Below are positions 1 to 11,354 of a stretch of DNA of 64,000 nucleotides, one piece after another. The DNA is from Sinotaia quadrata (Eukaryota > Mollusca > Gastropoda > Architaenioglossa > Viviparidae): assembly GCA_028829895.1 (NCBI GenBank), contig CM054182.1, positions 5,561,001 through 5,625,000 of the forward strand. The letters are read 5' to 3'. The translations under genes and the position numbers were made by a program. The stretch's first letter is position 1, and every line of letters begins with the position of its first letter. The notes under the pieces were generated by a model. It had not been told where the DNA came from. It saw only the letters and a program-made list of their open reading frames with translations, and searched no databases.

Positions 1-143
1 TTCGGAATTTTCTCATACATTTAGCTGCCAAAGTGTAATTGAAACACGTGATTTTATTTAATTGCTCCTATTATTGAACAAGATATTTTTTTCGGGGGTG
101 GGGAATGGATATCATAGTTATTTAATTTTCAAAGGAAAGCACA

Positions 144-895
144 GTTTCATTCAGCAAGACAAGTGCCTTCACTCGGCAATTTACAAGAACACTTTCACTC
201 AGCAATACAAGAACAATTACACTTGGAAAATCAAGAACATTTTCGCTTGGCAAAAACACATTCACTCAGAAAGACAGGAATACTCAGCGAGTGAAGTGCT
301 TTGCACTATACAAGAACTCTTTCATTTGACAAAATAAGAACGCTTCACTCAGAAAGACTAGAATACCTTCACTCAGCAGTACAAGTGCTTTCACTCAGTA
401 ATGAAGAACACTTCCAATCATCAAGACGAGGACAATTTCTCTCAACAAGACAAGAACACTCAGCAGCCAAACAAAAAACAACCACTTTCATTCAGGAGAA
501 AAAGAACACTTTAAATTGAAAGACAAGAAGTTTAATTCGGGAATACAAGCATTATTATTCAGCAAGGCAAATATTTTCAACCGGCAGTACACATGAACAC
601 TTCCACTCAGAAGTACAAATGCTTTCACTCGGAAAGACCAGAACACTTCACTCGGCAAGTCAAGAACTCTTTCACTCAGCAACATATGAACACTTCACTC
701 TGCAAGTCAAGAACTCTTTCACTCGGAATGCTTTCACTCGGTAACATATGAACACTTCACTCTGCAAGTCAAGAACTCTTTCACTCAGAATGCTATCACT
801 CGGTAACATATGAACACTTCACTCTGCAAGTCAAGAACTCTTTCACTCAGAATGCTATCACTCGGTAACATGAACACTTTCAGTAAAAGGGCAAT
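144..895. repeat. Degenerate TTCACTC-rich minisatellite with a 62-bp higher-order unit
   Basis: The motif TTCACTCRGCAA followed by ACAAGAACA recurs throughout. From about 670 to 870 it settles into a cleaner 62-bp unit containing AACACTTCACTCTGCAAGTC, about three copies. Confidence 0.85.
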
Positions 896-1140
896 AAATA
901 AACGTATTTGCAAAATGAGAGATGGATATGTCTAGTTGCTAAAATTTCAAGCAGTGCAACATTCATTATTAGTTATGATTTATTTTCTCTCATCACTTTT
1001 TAATCCACTTAAAATTAATTTCAGCCACACGAACAAATTCTTCGCGCTTAGATTCTTTTGGCAGATGGAACGAAAGAGGAGATGGACATTTTTCAGAATC
1101 TTGTTTTGATTTCTCACCTCGAATTGGACATGGATGAAAC
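896..1140. other. Unannotated AT-rich spacer
   Basis: No gene, repeat or motif with support. Overlapping short minus-strand frames are low-complexity and not coding-like. Confidence 0.4.
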
Positions 1141-1595
1141 CTAGAAGGATGGAGGACTGCAAGAATGGACAGACGAATCAAGATGAATGCAGCTGACAAT
1201 ACAGATGGGCCAGAAGATAAAGACGTACGCATTTGACAATTTAGACGGGTCAAGATGAACATGATTGTCAAACAGATCTGCCGTGATGTGTGCAAACAAG
1301 GCAGAACAGATGGGCCATTGTGAAGATGAACACAGATTACAAAATAGATGGGCCATGATGAAGAAGAACGCGGATTACAAAACAGATGGGCCAAGATGAA
1401 GAAGAACGCGGATTACAAAACAGATGGGCCAAGATGACGATAGAACGCGGATTACAAAACAGATGGGCCATGATGAAGAAGAACGCGGATTACAAAACAC
1501 ATGGGCCAAGATGACGAAGAACGCGGATTACAAAACACATGGGCCAAGATGAAGAAGAACGCGGATTACAAAACAGATGGGCCAAGGGGAAGATG
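1141..1595. repeat. 38-bp minisatellite
   Basis: Unit of about 38 bp with core GCGGATTACAAAACAGATGG. Clean from about 1330 to 1590 (around seven copies) and degenerate before that, where ACAGATGGGCC recurs at wider spacing. Confidence 0.9.
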
Positions 1596-1599
1596 AATT

Positions 1600-2827
1600 C
1601 TAAAATTACGTCGTTACAATGCAAGTGTGTAATTATTTTAATTATCAATGACAGAAGACGTTGTAATAGCGAAGAAATGTAATGTTGAAACAATTTAAAT
1701 TTATTTTTTTTATATATATATAAAGTTTCACATCATCTGACGCGTTTTCTTCCATCTGTACGGCAACTAGGGAGCTCTTGTTGTAATAATGCAGCATAGG
1801 CTTCCACTCCCTGCATGTTTGAAACATACTTTTTTCTTTTCTTTTTAACTTCAGCCGACTCAATGCAAACAAGATCAAAGTGGGCTCGGTCAAGCTATGT
1901 ACCCAGTAGCTTAGTGCACAGATCGGGAGAAGTGGGGGTGGGGCGAATGTTGAGAAGGGGAGGGGGGTAGACACTACCTGGAAGCTAAGCTGGATCAGGT
2001 AGACTTGAAAGGGTGACACCTGTGAGTTGTAACGTTATGCGCGTACGAGTTCATTTGTCAGGATAATACTTCGTGGGTGGATCACTGTGTGTGAGGTGAG
2101 ATAATGTTATAACGCTTAAGTGGGAGTTAGTCCTTCTTACTTGTATGTTTTGTTTTGCTGCACTGGGGGACAAGACAGCAGCCTTTCGTGGCTGACACTA
2201 TTCATGACTTGCTAAGATTTTTTAGGACAGTGTTTACTTCTCTGTTTATAATTTATCACGGTGTGAAGAGTCATTGAGGATGACTAAAAAACTATGTTTA
2301 AAAAAGTAATAAAAAAAAAAGGGGGGGGGGGAGTGTACTTGTGGTTAAATCAGGGATTGGACTCAAGACTGAAACTGACTGGACTTTTATACGTAACAGT
2401 ACAATAAAGTAGACTGTGCAACACAGGACAAAATAGACTATAGAGCACAATACAAGAAGTAGACAGTATAACACACTAGAAAAATAGACTATCAACACAA
2501 TACATGAAAATACAAAAAAGTACAGAAATAGATTTACAACACAGCACAAAAATACACTTACAACAAAGTTCACGCAATAGCTATTAGGCGCTGAAGGTAC
2601 ACATGAAAAAGGGAATCCACTGCAAAGGTATTGCGTGTACTCATGTTTGATACTTCAAAGCAAGACATGAAAGCCACAACGAAATCATCCATCGTCAGGA
2701 ATTAAAGTGAGAGAAGACTTATCCAAAAATACGACCCAGGCACGGACCTCATACGAACGTGCACCACAAAAACCATAGCCATGGATTTTTTTTTTTTAAC
2801 GGAGACTATAGTTCTACATACACCACT
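1600..2827. other. Intergenic, no gene seen
   Basis: Holds a TA-rich run near 1710, a poly-G tract at about 2321-2332, and a degenerate AT-rich stretch (2400-2580) where ACAATACA-like motifs recur. No open frame shows protein-family features. Confidence 0.4.
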
Positions 2828-2917
2828 AACAACATGTAAGTGTACTTGGCAAGAACAGAAACAGACATGACGAACAACATGTAAGTGTACTTGGCAAGAA
2901 CAGAAACAGACATGACG
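2828..2917. repeat. 45-bp unit, two tandem copies
   Basis: AACAACATGTAAGTGTACTT starts at 2828 and again at 2873, with the following GGCAAGAACAGAAACAGACA conserved in both. Confidence 0.9.
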
Positions 2918-3044
2918 ATAGCCTTTGCCCATACGTGTACATATATCCAGTATTTTTTAAGCACCCCCGGGGGGTGGGGGAACCACAGCAATAAATGGGT
3001 TTGAAAGTTTTATAACGAATAACATTAAACGGGTGGCATTGACT

Positions 3045-3300
3045 CAGTTATTGCTAACATATTGGTGTGTGTTAGTGTTATTGTGATACTGATATGCTAA
3101 TATGATGGTGATATTGTTATTGGTAATATAATGGTGATACTATTATTGCTAATGCAGAGTAATACTGATATTGCTAATACAATGGTAATAGCAATACTGA
3201 TATTGCTAATACAATGGTAATAGCTATACTGATATTGCTAATACAATGGTAATACTGATATTGCTAATACAATGGTAATACTGATATTGCTGATAGTGAA
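3045..3300. repeat. Degenerate 24-33 bp GCTAATACAATGGTAATA repeat
   Basis: ATTGCTAATACAATGGTAAT recurs six or more times with variable spacing. The start is vague, grading into similar TGATAT-rich sequence. Confidence 0.8.
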
Positions 3301-4019
3301 GTAACACTACTGATAATTTTGTATAAATAACACTACAGATAATGATGATCCTAATAGCGTAGGGTGGTGATACTTCTGATACCGATTCTTTGGGTCGATG
3401 CACACAGTAATGCGTCACCGTCAGTTATCTCATTTGGGGATAGTCAGTTAGAATCAGTTTTGAAAAGAAATTAAAAATAACTCCGAAAGTAGTCAGGCAA
3501 ACTAACTATGGTATGTATACCTTTGTACTACACACAAGTTGCCAAATCTCTTCCGATTTTTGTCTCAGTTGACGTCGGTTAGCTAGTGAGACAGTTCAAG
3601 TAGGATTTATGGAATGAGATTGCCAGAGGTGGAACACGTGAGACTGCTGAGTTGGGATGGGCAAGGTGGAATGGTTGACGAGGTTAACTGAGGAGAAACA
3701 GTTGATGGCGAATAGTTGAGTCAGTGAGGCGGCTAAGGTGCGCCGATAACTGAGGTGGGACGAGGCGTAGTAGGGGGGAGAGACAATAACGTACCAGAAT
3801 TTCGGCATTTATGTACCTATACAGGACGACTTCCAGCTTCGGTCGGCCTTGTCAGACGAACGCCACACAAATCATATTATCTCATTATCGCCGACTCCTG
3901 CTTTCTTCAATCGATCCAGTCGTTACAAACGCGTGCGTGACCGCGATTGCCACCACTACTCCAGCAACATGCATGTGGACGGAATGCATGAAGAGAAGAT
4001 GGAAACAGACACCCGCGCC
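3301..4019. other. Intergenic, no gene seen
   Basis: Mixed-composition sequence with several overlapping 60-77 codon frames on both strands (3596-4044). None has a recognisable domain, start context or splice structure. Confidence 0.35.
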
Positions 4020-4300
4020 TGTTACGGTAGGCTACAGTAATTAATCGTGACTTGATGAAATTACTGTGACACTAGTATAGCTAGATCTAGGAAGGTAACA
4101 GCAATCAATCATGACTGTAGTTATAATTTGCCTGAAATCACTGTTACGTAACGCGTAGAGCTTGATCTAGAAAGATTACAGTCGTGGCCATAGTTACAAT
4201 TTGCCTGAAATCACTGTGATGTAATTCCTACATTTAGGTTATAGGAAGATTGCAGTATCTAACCGTGACCATACTTACACTTACAGTTCGCCGGAAATTA
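4020..4300. repeat. Degenerate ~73-bp repeat, about three copies
   Basis: AATTTGCCTGAAATCACTGT occurs at about 4127 and 4200, flanked by related GTAACAG/GATTACAG and CATGACTGTAG/CGTGGCCATAG segments. A third, more diverged copy ends near 4300. Confidence 0.75.
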
Positions 4301-4970
4301 CAGCCTTTCATTTCAGATCATTTAGTCAATAGAGTTATGCAGTACTTTTTTTTTCAAAGATCACTTACCTGACATGTCCACTGAGGCATTTCTCCTATAT
4401 ATTTATTTATTGTATAGGGCTGGGGCAGGACAAGTGGTTGGGTTTGAAGATATTATCAGTGAAATGTATCTACCTCATGTACGGCCACAAGGCTTGAACG
4501 AAGTGATTTCTGTATGACGTTATTATAACGACATTTCTACCGTCCCTGTTTACGTTCTCTCAGGGGATTTGATTTTGTTTGCTCAGATCTATTAAGTTAG
4601 TCAAGATCGAATATTCCTACGTCTTTAATAGCCTGTCAGAATCTATCAGAGGTCATTTTAGAGTTTTGCCTTGCGTTTCTGTATGCGTTTCAATTTACGT
4701 TTTTGTTGTTGGTGGGGTGGTATGTATGTAAAAAAATATCTTTGTATATTTAATTTGAATTTTCTCACTAAAATAACCGATTCAAAATTCACCGTGCAAC
4801 GTATGGGTTGATTTTTTAAAATGACACGTGGAATTCTTCCAATTCTCTCGGTCTATCTCCATGCATTACCTGACACGTGGCAGTTCAGATGTACTGAATG
4901 TGTCTCATGAATTTTTCATCACGTTTTCTTATGGCCTAGCTTTTCTGTTTACCTAATCTTCATCTCCATT
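4301..4970. other. Intergenic, no gene seen
   Basis: AT-rich sequence without arrays or coding features. Two ACACGTGG motifs near 4823 and 4872 are the only repeated short sites noticed. Confidence 0.35.
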
Positions 4971-4974
4971 TCTC

Positions 4975-5322
4975 ATTGTCTAGCCAATCTGTGTAGCTCG
5001 CCTTCATCTCATCTTCTCATAGTCTAGCGTGTCTGTATAGCTCGTCTTCTCATAGTCTAGCCGCTCTAGCGTGTCTGTATAGCTCGTCTTCTCATAGTCT
5101 AGCCGCTCTAGCGTGTCTGTATAGCTCGTCTTCTCATAGTCTAGTTCGTCTTCTCATAGTCTAGCCGCTCTAGCATGTCTGTATAGCTCGTCTTAGCTCG
5201 TCTTCTCATAGTCTAGCCGCTCTAGCGTGTCTGTATAGCTCGTCTTCTCATAGTCTAGCCGCTCTAGCGTGTCTGTATAGCTCGTCTTCTCATAGTCTAG
5301 CCATTGTGTGGCTCGCCTTCGC
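4975..5322. repeat. 42-bp minisatellite
   Basis: Unit of 42 bp built from GCTCTAGCGTGTCTGTATAG and CTCGTCTTCTCATAGTCTAG, about six to seven copies. Some copies carry partial internal duplications (near 5140 and 5190). Confidence 0.92.
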
Positions 5323-6180
5323 CTCGTTTTCTTACATTCTCCACCAGCCAGTTCTTTAGCTCACGTTACTCCAATTTCGAACTTGGAGGTAAAGTATGTG
5401 TACCTTTTGAAGGAACATTTTCATAAGATCTTCAATGTCCGTGTCGTGGGTCGTTAACAGTTGTTTGAGGGTCCCGACGATAAATAATAGTCAACGGCCA
5501 CGCGTATTCAGAATCACTGTACTGTAACCGGTGCCATCCAGATGTGAACGCGAATAACTGTTTTTGATTTCTTTCCTAGAGCATAAAAAGTTTGGGGTAT
5601 ATAGAGTCCAGACTGTTTTCAAATTAAACTCTAAGATACGATCCTCTCTTCTTTTCTTTTTTTTTTTCCGGTCTTCTTCATTTAAGATAAAAGAAAGTCA
5701 AAATATGTTGCAACATCTACAAAGATAAGGAAGACGGTGAAGGAGGAGTTACGACCGTTCCAGGATGACCTCTTAAGAAGGTCATACAATCACAGGTTAT
5801 TGATTCTATTTCCGTTGAATGACTACGAAAAAGACATAATTCATTTGATGATGAATTTACGGTGATCGCTTCCTACCTAGGTCGATTTCGCGCCGATTAT
5901 TTCAGTTCCTCACAGGCAGAAGGATAAAAGAAGATAGGGTAATGGGGGGGGGGGGAGAGAGAGGTCTGGATAAAGTAAAGTGACCTCTTTGCCACCAAGC
6001 ATCGTTAGCCGCTGGAATGAATGAAAATATCTTTAAATTTAAAACAAACTCTGGCGCGCGCGACAACAAACAAACACGCCAGTCTCTCAGTTGATTTTTA
6101 AGAGATTACTCGCCCTTTAAAGTGGAATGACAAACATGCTACACACAGTACTCACCTAGTCGAGCATACGTGCTGCGTGC
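5323..6180. other. Intergenic, no gene seen
   Basis: Contains a poly-T run (about 5660), a 12-G tract near 5946 and a GCGCGCG patch near 6055. No coding or RNA features are supportable. Confidence 0.35.
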
Positions 6181-6181
6181 G

Positions 6182-6284
6182 TCTGTTTCATCAATTTGTA
6201 GGTCGGATCAGGGTACTCTGCATGAGTGGTTGATTGTCTGTTTCATCAATTTGTAGGTAGGATCAGGGTACTCTGCATGAGTGT
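6182..6284. repeat. 55-bp tandem duplication
   Basis: TCTGTTTCATCAATTTGTAG starts at 6182 and again at 6237, both followed by GGATCAGGGTACTCTGCATG. Confidence 0.9.
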
Positions 6285-6381
6285 CTGATTCCACGCATGG
6301 CCTTTTTACGCGAGCATATTTCTATTTCTTTTTAAAAATAATAAAAAAAAAATTAAAAATAAAATTCACGATCTCCTCTTT

Positions 6382-6515
6382 TTCGTTATGATCTTGCAGT
6401 CAAACAAAGACAATGAATTTTCCCGTTTTCGTTATGATCTTGCAGTCAAACGAAGACAATGAATTTTCCCTTTTTCGTTATGATCTTGCAGTCAAACGAA
6501 GACAGTGAATTTTCA
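6382..6515. repeat. 46-bp unit, three tandem copies
   Basis: TTCGTTATGATCTTGCAGTC starts at 6382, 6428 and 6474, each followed by AAAC(A/G)AAGACA and GAATTTTC. Confidence 0.92.
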
Positions 6516-6830
6516 CGCTTCTGGAAAGTTGGAGACAAAGAGATTACAGGTTTACAAACTTGTAGTCCGGTCGTTCTTAACTGTTGGTGACGGGCTAAAA
6601 ACGTCTCCATAATTAACTTTGGTTTGCCCAGTAAGGAAACATAACCCATGTTCGTCCTAGAGTTTTCTTCCTTATCAACGTAAAGCCCGCTTCTTGTGAA
6701 TGTCAATTTCAGGGAAATCTCTGTGGACACGTCCGAATTAGTTTCAGTTTGTGTTACGTGACCACCATCTCCACCAGGGGACTGACTACAACTTGCAGTA
6801 CACGTCGCTGTGTCGCCGCAACATTAAAAG

Positions 6831-6902
6831 TTTTAAATAAAGAAATGTGACGTGTATTTTGTATTTAAATAAAGATATGTGACGTGTATTTTGTATTTAA
6901 GT
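6831..6902. repeat. 32-bp tandem duplication upstream of Sp5
   Basis: ATGTGACGTGTATTTTGTAT occurs twice, each preceded by AAATAAAGA. Lies about 0.9 kb before the Sp5 acceptor. Confidence 0.85.
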
Positions 6903-7362
6903 AATGATTTTACGTAGTGGATTTAAATTTCTACCATTTAATTTGTTCAGTACCGACTTGAGTTTTATCGCCACGTGTTTACAGTATTGTGTTATTATTT
7001 CCTTTTGGAAAAGACCAAACACGTCATTTCCCTTGAGGACGGGCCGAGCACTGGTTAACAGAAAAAGAAAGATGTGTAGAAAAAATGGGTGGGGTGAGGT
7101 GGAGAGTCAAGGCGAACTTAATGTGATCTTGTTTAAAAATAATTTTAGATTTTTCACTCTCATTTACTTGTAAGATATGTTATTGCGCATGCGTGATCGA
7201 TTTTATTTTGTTGGTTGGTTTGGTTTATCTCGCTGGACTATTAATCAACAAGAAAACCAGTGCCCGGCTTTGATGAGAGGGTGGGTGGGATATTTTGTCA
7301 GTCAGAGGGTATCTGTCGGTGACGTTTTAAAATAAAAAATCTGCACTTTAGAGTCGCAGTGC
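6903..7362. other. Sp5 upstream flank
   Basis: No array. Turns GC-richer after about 7260 and holds one TCF/LEF-like CTTTGAT (7268-7274). May include the Sp5 promoter, but no TATA box or initiator can be defended. Confidence 0.3.
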
Positions 7363-7491
7363 ATGCTATTCGCTTGTCGCATGCGGCCAGCTTGTGACAA
7401 CTGTCGTGGCTCTTGTTTGATGTGGTGTGTCACGTCGCGCAACCTTTCAAGTCAGATCAGTGGGCCTGGTCATGGGTCGCGAGCGAACACG
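7363..7491 (+). CDS. Candidate upstream coding exon of Sp5 (weak)
   Basis: An ATG at 7363 opens 43 codons that end at a plausible donor, ACG|GTAATT, in phase 0. That matches the phase-0 acceptor at 7793 and would give a 301-bp intron. The peptide (MLFACRMRPACDNC...) does not resemble the N terminus of known Sp5 proteins, and the phase match alone has a one in three chance. The patch is GC-richer than its surroundings, so it may instead be promoter or 5' UTR. A CTTTGAT TCF/LEF-like motif lies at 7268-7274. Confidence 0.2.
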
Positions 7492-7770
7492 GTAATTTTG
7501 TCGGCGGCACGTCTCTTTGAAGACCGTGAGCAAAGACGTGGGCCGTTTCAAAACTCTAGCTGATATATGTGTCTAGCGGCCAGTCCGAGTTTTAGTTTTT
7601 ATGTAATCTGTTTCTTTTCCTTCCCTCTCTCATGCACCTCGTTTTGCAAACTACCAAGTGGCCCTGCTGATTGCTTCATATTATTTCAATATTTATTGTC
7701 CAATAATTTGCTCAGCATCATTTCTTTTATTTCATTATAAGTAGTGAAATCATTGTTTTCTTCATTAGAA

Positions 7771-7792
7771 CACTCATTTCTCTCTGTTGCAG
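7771..7792 (+). other. Splice acceptor of the Sp5 terminal exon
   Basis: A pyrimidine-rich run, CATTTCTCTCTGTTGCAG, ends in AG at 7791-7792, directly before the frame that becomes Sp5. The coding frame is phase 0 at 7793 (GAA). There is no ATG between the acceptor and 7823, which supports a spliced upstream exon. Confidence 0.75.
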
Positions 7793-9052
7793 GAATCCCA
7801 GATCCTGAAGACAAGTGTGTCCATGTTTGGCACTTCTTGTGGCCGTTTCCCCACCGTACCGGAAGTGCATCGACCTCTACCTACCTTTCTACAGGTTCCT
7901 TCAAACTGGAGAGCTTCGCATCCTCCTTCCCAGCATCACCCCCTCTCAGAGATCAACTTAAATAACAGCGCCAGCATGGCACCCTCACCCCACAGATTTC
8001 CACTTCCGGGATTGCCCATGGTCAGTCACGGAAGTCAGTCGCGGTCGCCACCGTCCGCACTGGAGTATGAATTGTATCAGGCGCGGCTTCTGCAGCAGAA
8101 TCTGGTAGCGGCCGGTCGAGCCTTGCTGCCACCATCTTCGCCAGTGACCGTTAGCGTGCCGCAACACCCTGTGGCAGCCACACCTTCTCCCATCAGTCCC
8201 CACCACACGCATCCCTTGTCCCCTCACACGCAGCACCCAAAACAGTTGTCCCCGCCGCCAGCCAGTGAAGCAGATCTCTCCTGGTGGAGCGTCCACACCC
8301 AAGTGGGTGCATCGTTGACTCCCGATACGTTGCACCATGCGCACAGACATCCTCACCCACCCCAACCCTCAGCCTTAATCTTTCCACACCACGCATCTAA
8401 CAATTCTGTCTCCTCACCCCACACTTTACACCACCACCACCATCATGCACACCACCACCACCAGAATCAACAAAACCCTGCTGCAGAAATTCGCCTAGCG
8501 TCTTTCTTCCCAGGATTCAAACCTCCGCCGATGGCGCCCACTCGACGCTGCCGGCGCTGTCGCTGCCCGAATTGTCAGAATACAGGGGCGGGTGGCGGCA
8601 GCCCAGGCAAGCGGAAGCAGCACATATGTCACGTGACAGGATGCGGGAAAGTGTACGGCAAGACGTCACACTTGAAGGCACACTTGCGCTGGCATGCTGG
8701 GGAGCGGCCGTTCATCTGCAACTGGCTGTTCTGTGGGAAAAGTTTCACGCGCTCAGACGAGCTGCAGCGCCACCTGCGAACACACACGGGAGAGAAGCGC
8801 TTTGCGTGCGCCGAGTGCGGCAAGCGTTTCATGCGCTCTGACCACTTGTCCAAGCACGTGAAGACGCACGAGGGTCGCAAGGTCACGAGCGGAAAACTGC
8901 TGTCTCGCTCGACTGGAGCCGCTCGCGTCCAAGGGATGGACGACAACGACGAAGCTGATGACGATATTGATGTCGATGGGGATGTAGAGAGCGACGTGTC
9001 GGATAATATCGACCTGGAACGTTTGGATGACAGTGATGGCGACGACGTGTAG
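7793..9052 (+). CDS. Sp5: Sp5/buttonhead-class Sp-family zinc-finger transcription factor, terminal coding exon (5' part missing)
   Basis: Sequence-specific nuclear transcription factor expected to bind GC boxes. The exon encodes 419 residues to the stop; residues below count from a frame base at 7787. Seen: a Sp-box-like segment FGTSCGRF (14-21), LPTFLQVP (31-38), a conserved-type SWWS (165-168), a His run (215-225), the buttonhead box [12 protein letters not shown] (252-263) and three C2H2 fingers (C281-H303, C311-H333, C341-H361). Helix contact residues read KHA, RER and RHK, the classical Sp/KLF GC-box set; linkers are HAGERPF and HTGEKRF. The [11 protein letters not shown] box plus [13 protein letters not shown] and [11 protein letters not shown] favour Sp5 over Sp6-9. 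A 60-residue tail follows the fingers and is highly acidic at its end. The exon opens after a TTGCAG acceptor, so an upstream exon is expected; an internal ATG at 7823 could also start a 409-residue product. In vertebrates Sp5 is a Wnt/beta-catenin target. Confidence 0.93.
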   Translation, partial: ESQILKTSVSMFGTSCGRFPTVPEVHRPLPTFLQVPSNWRASHPPSQHHPLSEINLNNSASMAPSPHRFPLPGLPMVSHGSQSRSPPSALEYELYQARLLQQNLVAAGRALLPPSSPVTVSVPQHPVAATPSPISPHHTHPLSPHTQHPKQLSPPPASEADLSWWSVHTQVGASLTPDTLHHAHRHPHPPQPSALIFPHHASNNSVSSPHTLHHHHHHAHHHHQNQQNPAAEIRLASFFPGFKPPPMAPTRRCRRCRCPNCQNTGAGGGSPGKRKQHICHVTGCGKVYGKTSHLKAHLRWHAGERPFICNWLFCGKSFTRSDELQRHLRTHTGEKRFACAECGKRFMRSDHLSKHVKTHEGRKVTSGKLLSRSTGAARVQGMDDNDEADDDIDVDGDVESDVSDNIDLERLDDSDGDDV

Positions 9053-9084
9053 ATGAAACGTTTTTCTTACCGTCAGCGGCAATC

Positions 9085-9370
9085 CGCTGTGAAAACAGCT
9101 TTACTAATTCACTGTGAAAACAGCTTTACTAATTCACTGTAAAAACAGCTTTACTAATTTGTGAAAACAGCTTTACTAATTCACTGTGTAAACAGCTTTA
9201 CTAATTCACTGTGTAAACAGCTTTACTAATTCACTGTGTAAACAGCTTTACTAATTTACTGTGAGAACAACTTTGACAGAGTTCACTATGAGAACAACTT
9301 TGACAGAGTTCACTGTGAAAACAGCTTTGATAATTCACAGTAAAAACAGCTGTGATAACTTACTGTGAGA
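9085..9370. repeat. 25-bp minisatellite just after the Sp5 stop
   Basis: Unit TCACTGTGTAAACAGCTTTA plus CTAAT, period exactly 25 bp around 9181-9230, roughly ten copies with drift. It begins about 35 bp after the stop, so it probably lies in the 3' UTR. Confidence 0.92.
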
Positions 9371-10140
9371 ACAGCGTTGATAATTCATTAATAAATAATT
9401 ATAATATGATAATCCAGAAAGAGAACGCTAGTCTATTGAGATACCAATTTTGATAATTCATAATGATAACTTCTTTAATAGTCATTGACGAAAAAGAAAT
9501 TGTTAATCCCCATACCGAGAGGCACATTGATAATTCGTAGCGAAAACAGCAAATAATAAAGAATAGCAAAAAACTGCATGATAATTAATTCATCGCTTGT
9601 ATTTATAATTGCAATTATAATTTACAGCGAACACATCATATATCTAAGCGAATAAAGCATCAGTGATAATTCAAAGCGAGAACAGCATTACTAATTTATA
9701 GTGAAAACAACATCGATAAATTCATATCAAATGTTAACATTAATAATTTATAGAATTGGTAATTCTTAACGAAAACATTATTAGTAAAACATCATTGATA
9801 AGTCAAAGTGAATACAAAAACACTAATTAATCAGTTCATAACCAACATTAGTTAATTCAAAGCGAAAACAGCATTACTAATTTATAGTGAAAACAACATT
9901 GATAATTCATATCAAATAATAATATTAATAATGCATAGAATTGGTAATTCTTAACGAAAACATTATTAGCAAAACAACTTTGATAAGTCAAAGCGAATAC
10001 AAAAGCGCTAATAAATCAGTTCATTACGAACATTAGTTAACAATTCAAAGCGAATACAAAAGCGCTAATAAATCAGTTCATTACGAACATTAGTTAACAA
10101 TTCAAAGCGAAAACAAAAGCTGATGCAAATATAAATTTGA
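9371..10140. repeat. Diverged continuation of the 25-bp array with 186-bp and 55-bp secondary duplications
   Basis: GCGAAAACAGCATTACTAAT-like motifs persist. The segment starting TCAAAGCGAGAACAGCATTA at 9671 recurs at 9857 (offset 186). A 55-bp piece with AGCGCTAATAAATCAGTTCA is repeated at about 9994-10110. Confidence 0.8.
9390..9395 (+). terminator. First AATAAA downstream of Sp5 (candidate poly(A) signal)
   Basis: AATAAA occurs 338 bp after the Sp5 stop codon; others follow at 9555-9560 and 9651-9656. The sequence is AT-rich, so such hexamers are common by chance. If used, the 3' UTR would consist largely of the 25-bp tandem array. Confidence 0.25.
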
Positions 10141-10329
10141 AGAAAAATCTCAGCGCTGTTAAGGTATTGTTACTGTTTTCTCTTACGTATTTATTATAAT
10201 GTATTCCGATATAATCTTTCTTGCAATAATTTTTTTAAAGTTTACTGCAATAAAGCATACTTTTCTTAAGTGACTTATAATACAGTTCGATCGTTTTAGT
10301 TTCTCTTTAAAGTGATTTATAATATTTTA

Positions 10330-10690
10330 CTCCCACATTCTCATAAAATGTTTTATAATACTTTAACTCCGACAAAGTATTTGTCTTAAAATGTTTTATA
10401 ATACTTTAACTCCGACAAAGTATTTCTCATAAAATGTTTTATAATACTTTAACTCCGACAAAGTATTTGTCTTAAAATGTTTTATAATACTTTAACTCTG
10501 ACAAAGTATTTGTCTTAAAATGTTTTATAATACTTTAACTCCGACAAAGTATTTGTCTTAAAATGTTTTATATTACTTTAACTCTGACAAAGTATATATC
10601 TTAAAGTGTTTTATAATACTTTAACTCTGACAAAGTATTTGTCTTAAAAATGTTTTGTAATATCTAACTCCGACAAAAGTATAAGTCTTA
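10330..10690. repeat. 43-bp minisatellite
   Basis: Unit of about 43 bp containing TTTTATAATACTTTAACTCC followed by GACAAAGTATTTGTCTTAAA, about eight copies. Confidence 0.93.
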
Positions 10691-11061
10691 AATTTTTTAT
10701 AATACCTTACACCAGTCACATAGCATCCATTCACCTGAATCTATTGTTAAGTTTATTTCCTGGGTGATTTATCATTTCTAGTTTAATTCGCAATAATCTT
10801 GATCTGAACTACGTCTGTTGAAATATGTCCAGTTTCTCTCCTGAAATGTTCTAGTCGGTTTCAGTGTGTCATGTGTTGCAGTTAATCCAAAGCAAAGGGC
10901 AACATTAAAATTGGAGCGCACTAATCCAGTGTAGATATTGGGATATTTACGTGTTTTGTGCGCAGTGCGTCAGAACCGCAGTTAATTAGACTTTAAATTG
11001 AACAAGCGAAAGTGTTGTTAATATTGTTTATTAATGAATATTCTTCATAAATGATTACTAA

Positions 11062-11232
11062 CAGGACCGTCTTAACAGCATTATAGGCCCACGGGCAAAT
11101 CAGTGCACTGGGGCCCCCTACCTACACAACCATTCACAGGAATAAAAATTGACAGCAAATCACAACATACATAGATTTGCAAAGGGTCCCCTGGGCAACT
11201 ACCCAGCATGCCCATGCGTTAGGACGGCACTG
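11062..11232. mobile_element. hAT-type MITE with terminal inverted repeats and target-site duplication
   Basis: Left end CAGGACCGTCTTAAC (11062-11076) pairs with right end GTTAGGACGGCACTG (11218-11232), 12 of 15 positions. Flanking 8-mers ATTACTAA and ATTACTAC match at 7 of 8, the duplication length of hAT elements. The 171-bp interior has no coding capacity, so it is non-autonomous. Confidence 0.85.
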
Positions 11233-11340
11233 ATTACTACTAACGAACACTGCTCGTAATATACATGGATAGTAATTTGTTAAGTGACTTTTAAATGTTT
11301 TAAAGTTATTATTACATGAATATAGAAGTATCCATTTGTC

Positions 11341-11354
11341 GGGGGGGGGGGGGG
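11341..11354. repeat. Poly-G tract
   Basis: A run of about 13 G. Similar G or C tracts occur near 2321, 5946, 19424, 24034 and 37859. Confidence 0.8.

Noticed and set aside
7985..9082. Minus-strand and alternate-phase frames over the Sp5 exon
   Set aside because: Shadows of the Sp5 coding frame, which is clearly identified by its zinc fingers.
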